64,000 nt of DNA, taken from Bolinopsis microptera (lineage: Eukaryota > Ctenophora > Tentaculata > Lobata > Bolinopsidae). The stretch spans positions 18,949,765 to 19,013,764 of the forward strand of contig NC_087078.1 in the NCBI RefSeq assembly GCF_026151205.1, written 5' to 3'. Below are positions 31,901-57,790 of this stretch, piece by piece. The position numbers were made by a program, and so were the translations under genes. The first letter of the stretch is position 1. Every line of letters starts with the position of its first letter. The notes below the pieces were generated by a model. The model did not search any database, was not told the DNA's origin, and worked only from the letters and a program-made list of their open reading frames with translations.

Positions 31901-34497
31901 ACACTAATATTTCAATATTATATATTGGCCACCTACCTAACCTGAAGGCCCAATCCACCGAACAGGTAATACAGTATCCAAAGTGCTCTGGAATTTTCCT
32001 AAAATAGACAACCGCCACTTTTGGGAATTTCCCGGTATGAAAAGTACCGACCATACCCCGGTTGTGACACGTCACTCCAAATATCATCCTATTTACTCCA
32101 GAATGAGTAGTCCTAAGCATGTTACTTTCGAAATCCACAAGATTGTTGTACTTTTGTAGGACTTAAATCAAATGTATACTGATAAAAGTAAGTGCCAAGG
32201 TTTGTTTGTTTGTTTATAGAAGGTTTAAGCAGTATGGTATAGATTAAGGGGTGATCGAAACTAAACTTAATCCAAGTAGCAGCTACAAAATGTGCACTAC
32301 ACAAACCCTCGCCGGATAATATGATAACAGCTACTTTAAAAGTCTAAACTCTGGCTTGAAATACTCAAAAACTAGACCACACAACCTGATAAAGCCAGCT
32401 CCTTCAAACAATATCTAAACTCTACAAGCATACACAATAACACTCTAGCACTCTCTACTCTAGAGGTTACTAGAGTAGAGGTTATCTCATGAGAACACAC
32501 AGCGACTGTGTCCAATAGTGTCCAGAGCCGCTGGCTGGTCCGTCTACATCACGTGACCTGAAATGTCATGCTCTGATTAGTCAGAATCAGGGCGTATACA
32601 GCACGGCTTCTGACAGACTCATTACCGGCAGTCTAAAAAGATTTGAAATTTATTAATTTAAAGTGCACCGATCGATGGTTGGGTGTCAACACGAGACGTG
32701 CTGTGGGCCCTCCTAATCCGTCACTGGTGATCTGACCAATCAAGAAAATTTGACAGGAGCTACTTCTCGGAGGGTCAACTAGCGTGATTAAACATTTGAG
32801 AGATAGGGGGGAGCGAGTCTGGGGCGATATCGTGGTGTCATGATCTGCATGTGATAGGCAAATGTTTGGGGTTGTTTATTTGTTGGGTGACATTAACCTA
32901 GCACCAACAGTTGGTATGTTGTAGGTATGCAGTGGCTAAGTATCATCAGGATTGGTTAACATTGATTTTAATCTAGCAGTAGTAGTAGGGCTGGGCAAGT
33001 GGTGGATTTAACAAATACTGATAAACTACGCCTACCCTTGGCACAGTTTTAACTTGAGTTTTCTTAAAATTAGGGTCCTCCATGAAATATATGGGTGTCC
33101 AAAATAGAGTCCAAGTTTTAAACAGTTAAACAATCAACATACGCAACAAAAGGCAAAATAAAGGAATCGTGTGTACGCCCTTATTGGGGTTTACTCACAG
33201 CAAAATTAGTTTAAACTAAGAAAAATCCGTGCCTTAAAATCTAGATTTCGTTTAATGGCAGAGAATATGCAACAGGGGTTCTCTCTGTTGTTATAAAAGC
33301 TAAAGTTATTTAGTTTAAAAGCAATCTCACGCTCTTGACAGATAGTCCGCTGAAATACTCCGAAAGTCAACTATCAATTGAATAAAAGTGCCGGCATCCT
33401 TCAAGCCCGTGTCAGGCGCTAAGCCTTTGAAAGGAACTTATAGAGAGACAACACCAGACTTTCATAACTACACAGTTTAATCAATTTACATTGTTTACGC
33501 TTAAAGCGGCACACGTGTCCTCACAAGACCAAGCAACAAACAAATTTGAACGAGGGGGATGGGTCCGACACGTATTTACAATGTGAGCTAGAAATCTCAT
33601 TAATTTTCCTGCATTCAAAGCAGAAACTATCACCCTAGCTCTACCTAGACCTAGAGCACCAGTGGCGATCCTTCAATCAAATGCAAACATAAACAAAAAA
33701 GTTTAAGGGTAATATTTGATGGGGGTCCTCTTTAGAATTTTCTTGACCAACCGCAGAGAACTTGAAAATAACTGCACGTGCTACTGCTAGAGACATGAAC
33801 AGACCCTCTCTTTCTCAAGGGACGCATCATCTTAATAGGACATGTGAACCATGATATGGCGACCTGTGAACGTGGTGAAATATTATTACATAGAATAACA
33901 GAGCCGTTACTGCGTTATACGGACTACAGTTACCTACTTAGAGTGGTTATAGGGACCGGAAGGGGGTAAGGGCGTGGTCTAGGCCCGAACCCTAGACTCT
34001 AGGGTTCGGGCTGTAGTAATGCAAAGTCTGAACATCTTTATACTGTTGCTCGACGTAAAAGCCAAAAATCAAAGGGAATATTATGTAACTTGTCTAAGTG
34101 TTAGATACGTCTTAGTGACCAAACCAGCACTGGTTGTACAGAAATGGCAGTCGTAAATTCACGTCGACGCAAACTTCACAATTTCAAAGGTTTCGATATT
34201 GCCACCTTGAATAGCCTTTGAAAGCAATATATTAATTCAAACGGTGTTTTAGGGTTAACAAGCATACCCTAGCAGCGCTGAACGTCACCCATTGGTTCCA
34301 GCTGACATCACGTGACACACACGTGGTGACCACACCAATATCTGGTTGGTCAATCTGTGTGATCGTATGTCAAACTAGTGCTGGATCTGTTTTATGGTCA
34401 CTAGTTTGTTGTTTAAACTAATCAATATTTACACCCCCCAGCGAGAGCTCATGTTTTAAGATTAAACAAACGTAAACGCGTTGAGCTCAAACCAGAT
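25928..34497. other. Region 5' of the zinc-finger gene; no gene recognised
   Basis: No convincing coding exon on either strand. It probably contains the promoter and any 5' UTR exon of the zinc-finger gene. CACGTG E-boxes occur near 29629, 29693, 30801, 31536, 31690, 32549, 33511, 33775, 34308 and 34321, several as the longer palindrome GTCACGTGAC. The 28-bp copy of exon sequence at 30788-30815 is the most specific signal. Confidence 0.55.
30788..30815 (+). promoter_or_regulatory. 28-bp exact copy of zinc-finger exon sequence with two CRE-type motifs and an E-box
   Basis: It begins GACGTCATCACAACACCACG and ends TGACGTCA, and is identical to the minus strand of 25825-25852 inside coding exon 1. 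It contains CACGTG and full or near-full TGACGTCA sites at both ends. Whether it is regulatory or a fragment of duplicated exon is undecided. Confidence 0.55.
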
Positions 34498-34773
34498 CAG
34501 CAGCGTGTTGGTGATCATGGTGGGAGGCCCCCCCCCTCCCCCCAGCCTTAAACAAATGCTGGATAAATTAGCAGCGAGATGGTGATCATGGTGGGAGGCC
34601 CCCCCCCCCAGCCTTAAACAAATCCTGGATAAATTAGCAGCGTGTTGGTGATCATGGTGGGAGGCCCCCCCCCAGCCTTAAACAAATCCTGGATAAAATA
34701 GCAGCGTGTTGGTGATCATGGTGGGAGGCCCCCCCCCAGCCTTAAACAAATCCCGGATAAATTAGCAGCCAGA
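34498..34773. repeat. Four tandem copies of a 64-71 bp unit with C-runs
   Basis: Units contain GTGATCATGGTGGGAGGCCC, a run of 8 or more C of varying length, and AGCCTTAAACAAATCC. The motif GTGATCATGG starts at 34511, 34582, 34648 and 34712. Length differences lie mainly in the C-run. Confidence 0.9.
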
Positions 34774-44804
<10,031 letters not shown>

Positions 44805-44841
44805 TAGAACTGAACAAGGATAACGGGTCAAGTTGATCAGA

Positions 44842-45640
44842 GGCTAATTTTGGAATTTTCGTATTTATTTTGGGACAAAGAGGAGCTGAAATGCCATGGT
44901 TACCCGCGTAATTTTCAAGTGTTTTGGATATTTATACTGTAGTGGAAAGATCAATCTTGGGCAAAACGAATTGCTATACTCCATATTGTGCTTAAAACAT
45001 TTTAATCGATACCGAAAAAATCGAACATATGGTTCCGCAAAAAATGTACTTAAATTGATTGACTGAAAAAACAGCTATGCAAGTTATGAAATGTGATAGC
45101 ACCAGGTACGTAGTGGTACTGCAGAAAGTGTTGTAGCACGCATTATAGACCGAAATAAAGGAAAGCAATTTTCATGGGTAAACTTAGTCTTAATATGTAT
45201 TTGATGATAAACTGCTAGAACAATGAGAAGAGCCTGTTCATAAATAGGTCTCCAAGATCAGCATTTAATTTGATTTACAATTTCAGTTTGACACCACATT
45301 ATTGGGATCATCAGCGGACTTTTTCAAGTTTTGTAACAAGCTCGAAAATCCGCCATGTTTTTACCCGCCATTATTTTTACCCGCCACAATATTACCCGCC
45401 ATAAATAAACGAACAAAGGTAATCTCTTTTGATCGCAAATCCATTGTTCGTGCTAAATGTTAATACTTGTGTTAATGATCACTCATTTAACCTCCTGAAA
45501 GCTCAGCAGGGTGCCCATAATGAAAATATATGCAGTGAAAGTTGAAACGTGTTACCTCTATAATCGTAGTTCTTACATTTAATAGATTTTATTGTTTGGT
45601 TGGACAATACCAACTATCGGCACAATAGGACCAGTTACAA
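44842..45640. repeat. Segmental duplication, copy 2
   Basis: Partner of 41514-42300. It carries an extra segment of about 75 bp (about 45345-45420) with four copies of a TTACCCGCCA-type motif that is absent in copy 1. A further short block (TTACAATGTAGCTGTAATAA at about 44478) recurs at about 45960. Confidence 0.85.
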
Positions 45641-46071
45641 GTGCTTACAATAACTGATAATGAGAAGAGTGCTGTAGAAATGTTGTAATAACTGGCTCAA
45701 TCAGGTTGAGTTATGTCACAATTACCACCTTGTAATCAATTAATTAATTAATTGACTAGCTTTGTTTTAATCGAGATAAAGGGGGTACTATCTTATAGCC
45801 ATAGGGGCCATTTTCAGTAAATCTGTTAGAGTAACTCAAGCTGTGAGATATCTCGGTCACAATCACTGGTTACAGGGAAGCAATGAGGCCAGAAGTTGTA
45901 TAATGCATAGCTTTGTTTTGATCCCCCATATTAAGATCAAGTTAAGTTAGAAATATGATTACATTGTAGCAGTAATAAATCTTTTCCAATAGACAACTCA
46001 CTGTCAGACGTATGATTCTATTTCGATCTTAACACCGAGAAGAAAAAACAATAGAAACGGACAGCACTGGA

Positions 46072-46092
46072 GGGGGGGGGGGGGGGGGGGGG
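46072..46092. repeat. Poly-G run of about 21 nt
   Basis: Uninterrupted G run followed by further GGGG blocks. Potential G-quadruplex. Confidence 0.9.
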
Positions 46093-46644
46093 CACTGGGG
46101 GAGGGGGGGCATTCTGTTACACTGTTACACACTACATAAATGTAAAATACAGCCACGTCGGCTTCAACAAAATACCCAAATCGGGCGAAGATCCTGTAAA
46201 AACAGTACATTGAGCAGCTAACAATAAAATAACGGGAAAAAGTTGCTCCAAAGGTTTACCGATATATCTAATTAAAGAGGGATAGCGATCAGAGTGCATG
46301 TGTTATCTCGTGACTTCTCCTGGAACCAGTTCCGGGTAACCCGATAGAAGAAGAAGGAGGAGATGTCTTAAACAAGCTTTGAGTAGAGGTGATAGTGTTA
46401 AACAAGAATGGATTGAAATGTATGTTGAGGTGGGTGTGTGTAAGTAGTATCGGTCAGTTTGAGAAGATTGATCGGTGCTGATATCAGACAATATCGGAGA
46501 TACGTATTGCAGGGGACTAGGTAGATGTCTGTGAAAAGGTGAGTACATGCTGGTTGTGCAAGCATTGCTTTGTGAGGTATTATGTAATTTTGTTCTTCAA
46601 CAGAATTTCAAATTTCAATACAAAGAACAGCACCTGTCCTGTAT

Positions 46645-46785
46645 CAGGGATTTCGCGATTATTTTGGCCAAAAATCGCGATACCGCGAATTTTAACAGAC
46701 TATACATTAAACTATACATAAAATTTGTCGCAAATAATGGGAAAAATCGCGATTCCGTACATGCCGCGATTTCATTTTGTCCCTG
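46645..46785. mobile_element. 141-bp hAT-like miniature element with 9-bp direct repeat
   Basis: It starts CAGGGATTTCGCGATT and ends with TCATTTTGTCCCTG. The terminal inverted repeat is only CAGGGA, with subterminal ATCGCGAT-type motifs scattered on both sides. GTCCTGTAT flanks both ends exactly (46636-46644 and 46786-46794). CAGGG termini are typical of hAT, whose usual duplication is 8 bp, so the extra base may be chance. Confidence 0.75.
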
Positions 46786-48815
46786 GTCCTGTATCGATTC
46801 TATTCGCACTCAAAATGTGTTTTATGTCACAATGTGGCGCTCCAATAAAAGCGATATGATTCAATAATTTGTAAACAATATAGGTGACCGTAGGCGAGCT
46901 ATATTTAATCTTATTGTATTCAAATTATCGTAATTCAAAAAACCAATTATTTTCAGTAGAGCCCCGCCAGATGTATTGTTTGAAAAATGTTTATTAAATC
47001 GCGTAGACGAAAAGATGGCGGATTTGACCACCCAGACTTTTCTCCAACCATTCCCGGCAGCTCAAAAATAACTGGAATATTTTAAGTTGTACTAAACTCC
47101 AGATTTTGAGGTCCTCTGAGTAATTAAGGCTGGAATTTCTCTCCGATATTGTCCCCTCAACAGGAATTGGGTTTAATCACAAATTCATCAAGTCACGTGG
47201 TATTATGCTACAGCCTATTTAAAATTAGTTGGCACAACTCAACGCCTCTTTTCAAACTCATACACATGAAACTCACTGTTGAGACTGAAAATATGTAAAA
47301 TATATAAAATTAGGTCAGCGAAATAAAGATGGTCCTTTTCATTATAAACGTATTGGCTAGCCGCAGACGAGGAACCCAATTTAATTGCAAAAATTCATTT
47401 GAATTCCGCAGGAGGGCTGTAGAAACATGGCCGAGTAATATAGCCACTTTATATGTTGCAGTTAAATTCCTCCTATTTCACAGGAAATTCCGTGCTGCTC
47501 AGTTGGGGTTGTTGAATATGTGCACGATACATGACTATTAGCTATCCAACCAGGGCCTTACATTCTTGGAATTGTTTTACTGGGGACAGTATACCGTGAC
47601 GAACTTGGGCACGTGTGGTCAGAATATACAAAAACGACAGTTTTGACCAACTCTACGAATCAACGACATAATATAATACTTGGAACGTCTATGAAGAACA
47701 ATTTTTTAAGTGGCTAAGAAACTGATAATGGCCCATGATCTGACATATTAATTTATTGAACAACTGACTGAAGATCTAGGGACATAACACGACGTTCACA
47801 AGCGAATGGATAGATGTTTATTTTAAGTTGACCTAATCGGTATAAATGAGTGGTAGAACTAGAATTTAAATGTGGTTTTTAGTTTTTCAGAGAAATTTAA
47901 AACTCGCCCATATAGAAAGATCCAATTAGCAAGAGAAGTTTTCGTGTCAAGTAAAAACACTTTAAATTGAGTGCCATTTTCCTCCAAATTGGCTCTAAAT
48001 AATTACTAATACTATTTATAGTATTAGAAATTTTAAAACTTCGCAACTTTAAAAACCTCATAAATTTAAAGACCTAGTAAATTTAAAGTCAAAGACTTCG
48101 TTATAACGAGGTCTTTAGATTTAATTATTTAAATTGAATCAGAGAAGAGCCAAAAGAACCTTTTACTTGTAGTTATATCTTTAAAAACAAACTAAAACAC
48201 ACTGCAGCAGGAGGAGTGTGCTACTGCATGAGCCTAAAATGACTTTTTGTGGGACGTTAGGTTTTACCAAAACCCAACATTAGGTAGACTGGACCGTGGA
48301 ACGTGTCAAACTGTTACACTAAAAAATTATATTAATTTAAATGAACGTTCCCCAAAGCCAAATGATACCGAGAATGAATTCGGATTTTGATAAAAATTTG
48401 CGTTTAAACAAATGGAGCAATGAAATCTACGTTTTATAACAAGGTAAATGAGACATGTTTTTATTGTGCTGATATTACAAGTACCTCCGTCCCTACTAAA
48501 CTTTACCACCCAGACAGATTTTCCGTCCAATGAAAAGACAGCACTATTTTCAAACTTGTAGTTTGTAACGCAACAATTCAACTCGCGAGATGACGGTAGC
48601 AAATGAAGATATACCAAAGACTGGGCTGTGATTTGAGATTTTGAGACCACCTTTAAAATGATCTGAAAACATTGAAAATCTGTATATGCAATCAAATCTG
48701 ACTACCCCAGACTATAAATGCAGTAATCAGTGGCGATTTTTGTGGCGAATAGGAACTCGCAGAATTCTTCTAGCATTTATCAAGAATCTAGTTGTATAGT
48801 TGTTTCAGTGTTATC

Positions 48816-48842
48816 GGGGGGGGGGGGGGGGGGGGGGGGGGG
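48816..48842. repeat. Poly-G run of 27 nt
   Basis: Uninterrupted G homopolymer; length in the assembly is likely approximate. Confidence 0.9.
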
Positions 48843-49743
48843 ATCATGTGCTTCTAAGTGCTGGACGTGACGTTGGGGTGGTGGGTCATATTTTCTTCTA
48901 ACATGTTTATGATTAGGGCTATAAATAAAGATGTGCTTGTACATCGCACTTAACACCTCAATACAGTAAAAACGTGGGAACAAAGAATTCTCAAATGAAT
49001 GTGTTACTAGTTGAACCCAAGGTTTTGTTTCTGATTATTGATAGACTATACAAATTTCCAGGGTGATATATTTCTTAACGGATAAAAATTAAAAATTAAA
49101 AGCATCGGTCCGAGATATATATTAATATGCAGCTCGAAGAATCAATTATAGTAATAAGGACTGTCCAATGAAACCGTCAAAAAGACCGTCAAATGTTGTC
49201 TTTCTAACCTAATAACATCAATTAGTGATTGGGTCCTTGAGCAAGTATCGCGATTACATTTAGCAATTCAACTGAATGTCAATCCGTATGCCATGTCGAA
49301 ACTGATACTAAAAGTAAACCGACTTTTAGCTTTACCAACAAAACTAAATCCCTATATTATCTCCTAAAAAAGTTTTAAAACTTGAAATCAGCTTGTGTCT
49401 ATAACAAGTATTTTCAAAATAAAGTGGTTGCTGATCAGATTCGTTCAAATTAGTGCAGTCAAGGTATAGTCTGGATCTCAAACTAGAATGTATGCGGTTA
49501 GCGGTACTGCGGGGCTGGCCTAAAAGCAGCTGCGTATACTAGTATTAGAGACGGCAACCTTGACAGCTGCACCCATCAGAGCTTAAATTAATGATTTCGT
49601 CAGGCAGATTAATGATCAAAAAGGGCACATAGGGAGCTCAGCCAGAGCGTTAGCAATTCCTTAATTTCAGAGTGCAGCCCAAAATAATGATCAGCATTAG
49701 TTGGGATAACCTTGACCGTCGTTTTAAATTTTAATTGAAACCC

Positions 49744-49764
49744 GGGGGGGGGGGGGGGGGGGGG
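49744..49764. repeat. Poly-G run of 21 nt
   Basis: Preceded by ACCC, giving a possible CCC/GGG foldback. Confidence 0.9.
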
Positions 49765-51610
49765 CAGCACAGTCGCCCGATCTTTGTTGAAGCCGAAAGT
49801 ATCGAGCTGTTACATGTGCATTCTCAGATCGTGTTAGACTAACATAGTGCGTTAATCGTCACCCAGGAAACCACCAGCTATCTCTGTAGATTTTTGGCCG
49901 ACTATATTTCGAGTTAAAATTGGAGGCTAGAAGGCGCACATTTTAAAAACATTCCTTCAACGTACGATTGCGTTTCACTTTATTTATCACTCGACATATG
50001 TGCATAATAAGTGAAAATCATGCAAAACTAAATGAATGATTTAGTTTAATTTAAAATAAGCCTCTTAAATCAAGTAAAGCATGACAAAAGATCTTTTTGG
50101 AGGCGACAGCGGGGCGCCAACACTCGATTCCATTGCAGATCAACCTTCCATTTGAATGAAGTTCGAAAATTCACAGCACGTAAAACGAGCTTGCTAATTT
50201 CATTTTCCAGCCCGGAAATTAATCTCCTTCAAGATGAGAAACCTCGAAAATCCCAGGAATTTGGAAGTTGACATGCATGAAAGTGGGTTGGGTACCCCTC
50301 TCAAAAAATTTAGAGGTCTGATCGATATTTACTGGATTGTGATGACGAGAAGAACAAAGTTATAATATCTCCTCGGGTTGTAACAAATCTATTCTAAAAT
50401 AGCAAGACTTCTCCGGGTTTCGGGAGTAGAGGAGTTGCAATAAAATTTCAAAATATTATGTCTGTTTAGTTTGTTAAAATCCGGAGACAGAATATGTAAC
50501 CGTTCAAATCCGGATAAAAACATGTGAGGGTTCATTAAAAAAGAGGATCTATGGTAGGAGACGAAATTAATTGCTTCTAAGTGTTCGAAAAAATAAATAT
50601 TTGACCTTGATTGAGAAAAAAGTGCGGTTTTGAGATCAATATCATCAAGGACGTACTCAGTACGTACCCTGTACCAAACACTCAAATTGAAGGGCATCCC
50701 TAAACCTCAATAGCACATTTAATGATGCGTGGATATCCTTTGATCTGATCTAGTTCTTGCCTTCTCCACGCAAACCTCGTCCATGAAAGTCCATGAAGCT
50801 GAAACTCATATAAAGCCGAAATAATTGATGGAGCTAAAATCAAGTCTATAAAATTCCTAGCGAAAACATAAAGCACGAACAGGGGAAATCGTATAAACTG
50901 AGTGTACAATAGAGTCTAAAAGCACAAAGAAAAATCGTCTAAAATTGGGCAATTTAGCAGCATCCTCCTGGAGCCGGGGACCTATCGATATAACTGCAAT
51001 GAAGGAAACCTTGGCATTCTGGCACTTTGAGATATTACCTATCATCTATATTTTGGTAAATGAATATCGGTTGCAAATTTCAAATAGAGACAATAATATG
51101 TAGGGTCAATCAGAATCTAGACATTGGAAACGAATTACAGATATCAGCAAATATCAGACCCGATATTTGCGGCATTTGGAGCTGGAAAATTATCGGAAAT
51201 AGAAAACTTACCAGTCATCACTTATATCAGTCGTTAAAGTCTCTCAAATGGGAATTAATCAAATAGATATTTTAGATCATATCGATAGTTTCCTCCACTG
51301 TGGGTTTTTGTCTAGGATGACGTTAAGTTTTAAAAATGGACTGTCTAGGAATTACAGAACACGATCGTTGCCACGGTCATTCCTTTCTTATTTTGTAACA
51401 ATAATTTAATTCGATGGCTTGGCTACACGTCCAATTTACCGGAAACCCTTAAGATAAAATGCAAGCCGGGTATAATTGAATGATTGAAAAATATTTGACC
51501 TAAGATAGTTTGCCTCAAATTCGATCGGATGAGCCCTAAAAATCTGAAAGTGATACTCCCGGTGACCATACCCCGGACGTTGTTTGTTAAACAAATTTAA
51601 CAACTTTGTA

Positions 51611-54612
<3,002 letters not shown>

Positions 54613-54626
54613 TATAAAGGGGGGGG

Positions 54627-54825
54627 TGACATGTCTCCAATGTCTCCAATGTCTTTTGTCTTTTTTGAAAAGATAGGGTGCAGAGACATGTCCTGGAGAC
54701 ATTGGAGACATTGGAGACACAGCTTTTGGAGACATTGGAGACATTGGAGACATTGGGGACATTGGAGACATTGGAGACAAAGCTTTTGGAGACATTGGAG
54801 ACATTGGAGACACTGGAGACGTAGA
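54627..54825 (+). repeat. GGAGACATT 9-bp minisatellite, left block
   Basis: Units GGAGACATT with occasional variants (GGGGACATT, GGAGACACT) in groups separated by CAGCTTTTGGAGACA-type or AAAGCTTTT spacers. Confidence 0.9.
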
Positions 54826-54835
54826 TGTATGATTG

Positions 54836-57588
54836 GAGAAGGAGGAGGATCTAGGAGGAGGATGACCCAGGAGGAGGACTCAGGAGGAGAAGGAGGAGGA
54901 TGAGGACTCAGGAGGAGGACTCAGGAAGAGGACTGAGGAGGACTGAGAATTAGGAGGACTGAGGAGTACTGAGGAGGATGGCTGAGGAGGATGGCTGTGG
55001 AGGATGGCTGAGGAGGATGACTGAGGAGGATGACTGAGGAGGAGGACCTAGGAGGGGGAGGACCCAGGAGGAGGAGGACTCAGTAGGAGGACTCAGGAAG
55101 AGGACTGAGGAGGACAGAGAAGGAGGAGGACTGAGGAGTACTAAGGAGGATGGCTAAGGAGGATGACTGAGGAGGATGACTGAGAGGTAGGAGGAGGAGA
55201 ACAATGACTGAGGAGAAGGAGAAGGAGGAGGACCTAGGAGGATGAGGACCCAGGAGGAGGACTCAGGAGGAAGAGGAGGAGGAGGATTCAGGAGGACTGA
55301 AAAGGAAGAGGACTGAGGAGAACTGAGGAGGAGGAGGACTGAATAGGAGGAGGAGGAGGGGGACTGGGGGAGGACTGAGGATGAAGAAGACTGACGAGAA
55401 GGATGAGGAGGAGGACTGAGGACTGAGGAGGATGAAGAGGAGGAAGACCCAGGAGGAGGAGGGATGAGGACTGAGGAGGAGGAGTAGGACTGAGGAGGAG
55501 AAGGAGGGGGACCTAGGAGGAGGAGGACCCAGAAGGAGGACTCAGGAGGAGGAGGAGGAGGAGAACTCAGGAAAAGGACTGAGGAGGACTGAGAAGGAGG
55601 AGGACTCAGGAATACTGAAGAGGATGACTGAGGAGGAGGAGGAGGAGGAGAAGGACTGAGGAGGAGAAGGAGAAGGTGGAGGAACTAAGAGGAGGATGAA
55701 CCAGGAGGAGGACTCAGGAGGAGGACTCAGGAGGAAGAGGAGGAGGACTTAGGAGGAATGAGAAGGAGGAGGACTGAGGAGAACTGAGGAGGACTGAATA
55801 GGAGGAGGAGGAGGGGGACTGGGGAGGACTGAGGAGGAGGACTGACGAGAAGGATGAGGAGGAGGACTGAGGACTGAGGACTGAGGAGGAAGAGGAGGAT
55901 GAAGAGGAGGAAGAGGACCAAGGAGGAGGAGGACTGAAGAGGACAATGAGGATGAGGACTGAGGAGGAGGAGGAGGACTGAGGAGGATGGCTGAGGAGGA
56001 TGACTGAGAGGGAGGAGGAGGAGGACTGAGGAGGAGGAGGAGAAGGACTGAGGAGGAGAAGGAGGAGGACCTAGGAGGAGGAGGACCCAGGAGGAGGACT
56101 CAGGAGGAGGACTCAGGAGGAGGACTCAGGAAAACTGAGGAGGAGGAGGAGGAGTGAATAGGAGGAGGGGGAGGACCTAGGAGGAGGAGGACCCAGAAAA
56201 AGGACTGAGGAGGAGGAGAACTCAGGAAGAGGACTGAGGAGGACTGAGAAGGAGGAGGACTGAGAAAGAGGAGGACTGAGGAGTACTGAAGAGGATGACT
56301 GAGGAGGAGGAGGAGGAGGAGAAGGACTGAGGAGGAGAAGGAGAAGGTGGAGGAACTAGGAGGAGGATGAACCAGGAGGAGGAATCAGGAGGAAGAGGGG
56401 GAGGACTCAGGAGGAGGACTTAGGAGGATTGAGAAGGAGGAGGACTGAGGAGTACTGAGGAGGAGGAGGAGGAGGACTGAATAGGAGGAGGAGGAGGGGG
56501 ACTGGGGAGGACTGAGGAGGAGGAGGACTGACGAGAAGGATGAGGAGGAGGACTGAGGACTGAGGAGGAAGAGGAGGAGGATGAAGAGGAGGAAAAGGAC
56601 CCAGGAGGAGGAGGACTGAAGAGGAGGATGAGGATGAGGACTGAGGAGGAGGAGGAGGACTGAGGAGGATGGCTGAGGAGGATGACTGATAGGGAGGAGG
56701 AGGACTAAGGAGGAGGAGGAGGAGGAGAAGGACTAAGGAGGAGAAGGAGGAGGACCTAGGAGGAGGAGGACCCAGGAGGAGGACTCAGGAGGAGGACTCA
56801 GGAGGAGGAGGAGGACTCAGGAGGAAGACTCAGGAAAACTGAGGAGGAGGAGGAGTGAATGGGAGGAGGAGGGGGACTGGGGAGGACTGAGGAGGAGGAG
56901 GACTAAGTATAAGGAGAAGGATGAGGAGGAGGACTGAGGAGGAGGATGAGAACTGAGGAGGAGGACTGAGGAGTACTGATGAGGATGGCTGAGGAGGACG
57001 GCTGAGGAGGATGGCTGAGGAGGATGACTGAGGAGGATGACTGAGAGGGAGGAGGAGGAGGAGGAGAAGGACTGAGGAGGAGGAGGAGGAGAAGGAGGAG
57101 GACGTAGGAGGAGGAGGACTCAGGAAGAGGAGGAGGACTCAGGAGGAGGACTCAGGAAGAGGACTCAGGAGGAGGACTGAGAAGGAGGAGGACTGAGGAG
57201 GACTGAGGAGAACTGAGAAGGAGGAGGATGAGGACTGAATAGGAGGAGGAGGGGGACTGGGGGATCAGGAGGACTGAGGACGAGGAGGAAGACTGACGAG
57301 AAGGATGAGGAGGAGGACTGAGGAGGAGGACTGATGATTGAGGAGGAAGAGGAGGAGGATGAAGAGGAGTAGGAGGACTCAGTGCAGGAGGAGGAGGACC
57401 CAGGAGGAGGAGGACCCAGGAGGAGGACCCAGGTCCCAGGAGGAGGACTCAGGAGGAGGAGGAGAACGACTGAGGAGGACTCAGGAGGAGGAGGAGGAGG
57501 AGGAGGAGGAGGAGGAGGAGGAGGAGGAGGAGGAGGAGGAGGAGGAGGAGGAGGAGGAGGAGGAAGAGGAGGAGGAGGAGGAGGAGTC
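54836..57588 (+). repeat. 2.7 kb polypurine tract of GGA and GAGGACT-type repeats
   Basis: The plus strand is mostly A and G with regular CT or CC from GGACTGAGGA, GGACCCAGGA and GGACTCAGGA units; it ends in a long pure GGA run (57487-57588). Longer blocks recur, such as the segment near 55790-55900 and again near 56470-56590. It is capable of triplex structure. Low-complexity open frames are artefacts. Confidence 0.93.
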
Positions 57589-57790
57589 TCCAAAAGCTGT
57601 GTCTCCAATGTCTCCAATGTCTCCAATGTCTCCAAAAGCTGTGTCTCTAATGTCCCCAATGTCCCAAATGTCCCCAATGTCTCCAATGTCTCCAAAAGCT
57701 GTGTCTCCAATGTCTCCAATGTCTCCAATGTCTCCAATGTCTTTGTCTTTTTCGAAAAGATAAGGTGCGGGAGACATCGGAGACATGTCA
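57589..57790 (-). repeat. 9-bp minisatellite, right block, inverted to the left block
   Basis: TCTCCAATG units, the reverse complement of the left block, with TCTCCAAAAGCTGTG spacers. It mirrors 54627-54825. Confidence 0.9.

Larger units (their letters stand above)
45641..51610. other. Gene-poor stretch with G-homopolymers
   Basis: No gene recognised. It contains the hAT-like element at 46645-46785 and G-runs at 46072-46092, 48816-48842 and 49744-49764. A small inverted pair around 48075-48120 includes TCGTTATAACGA. Confidence 0.5.
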
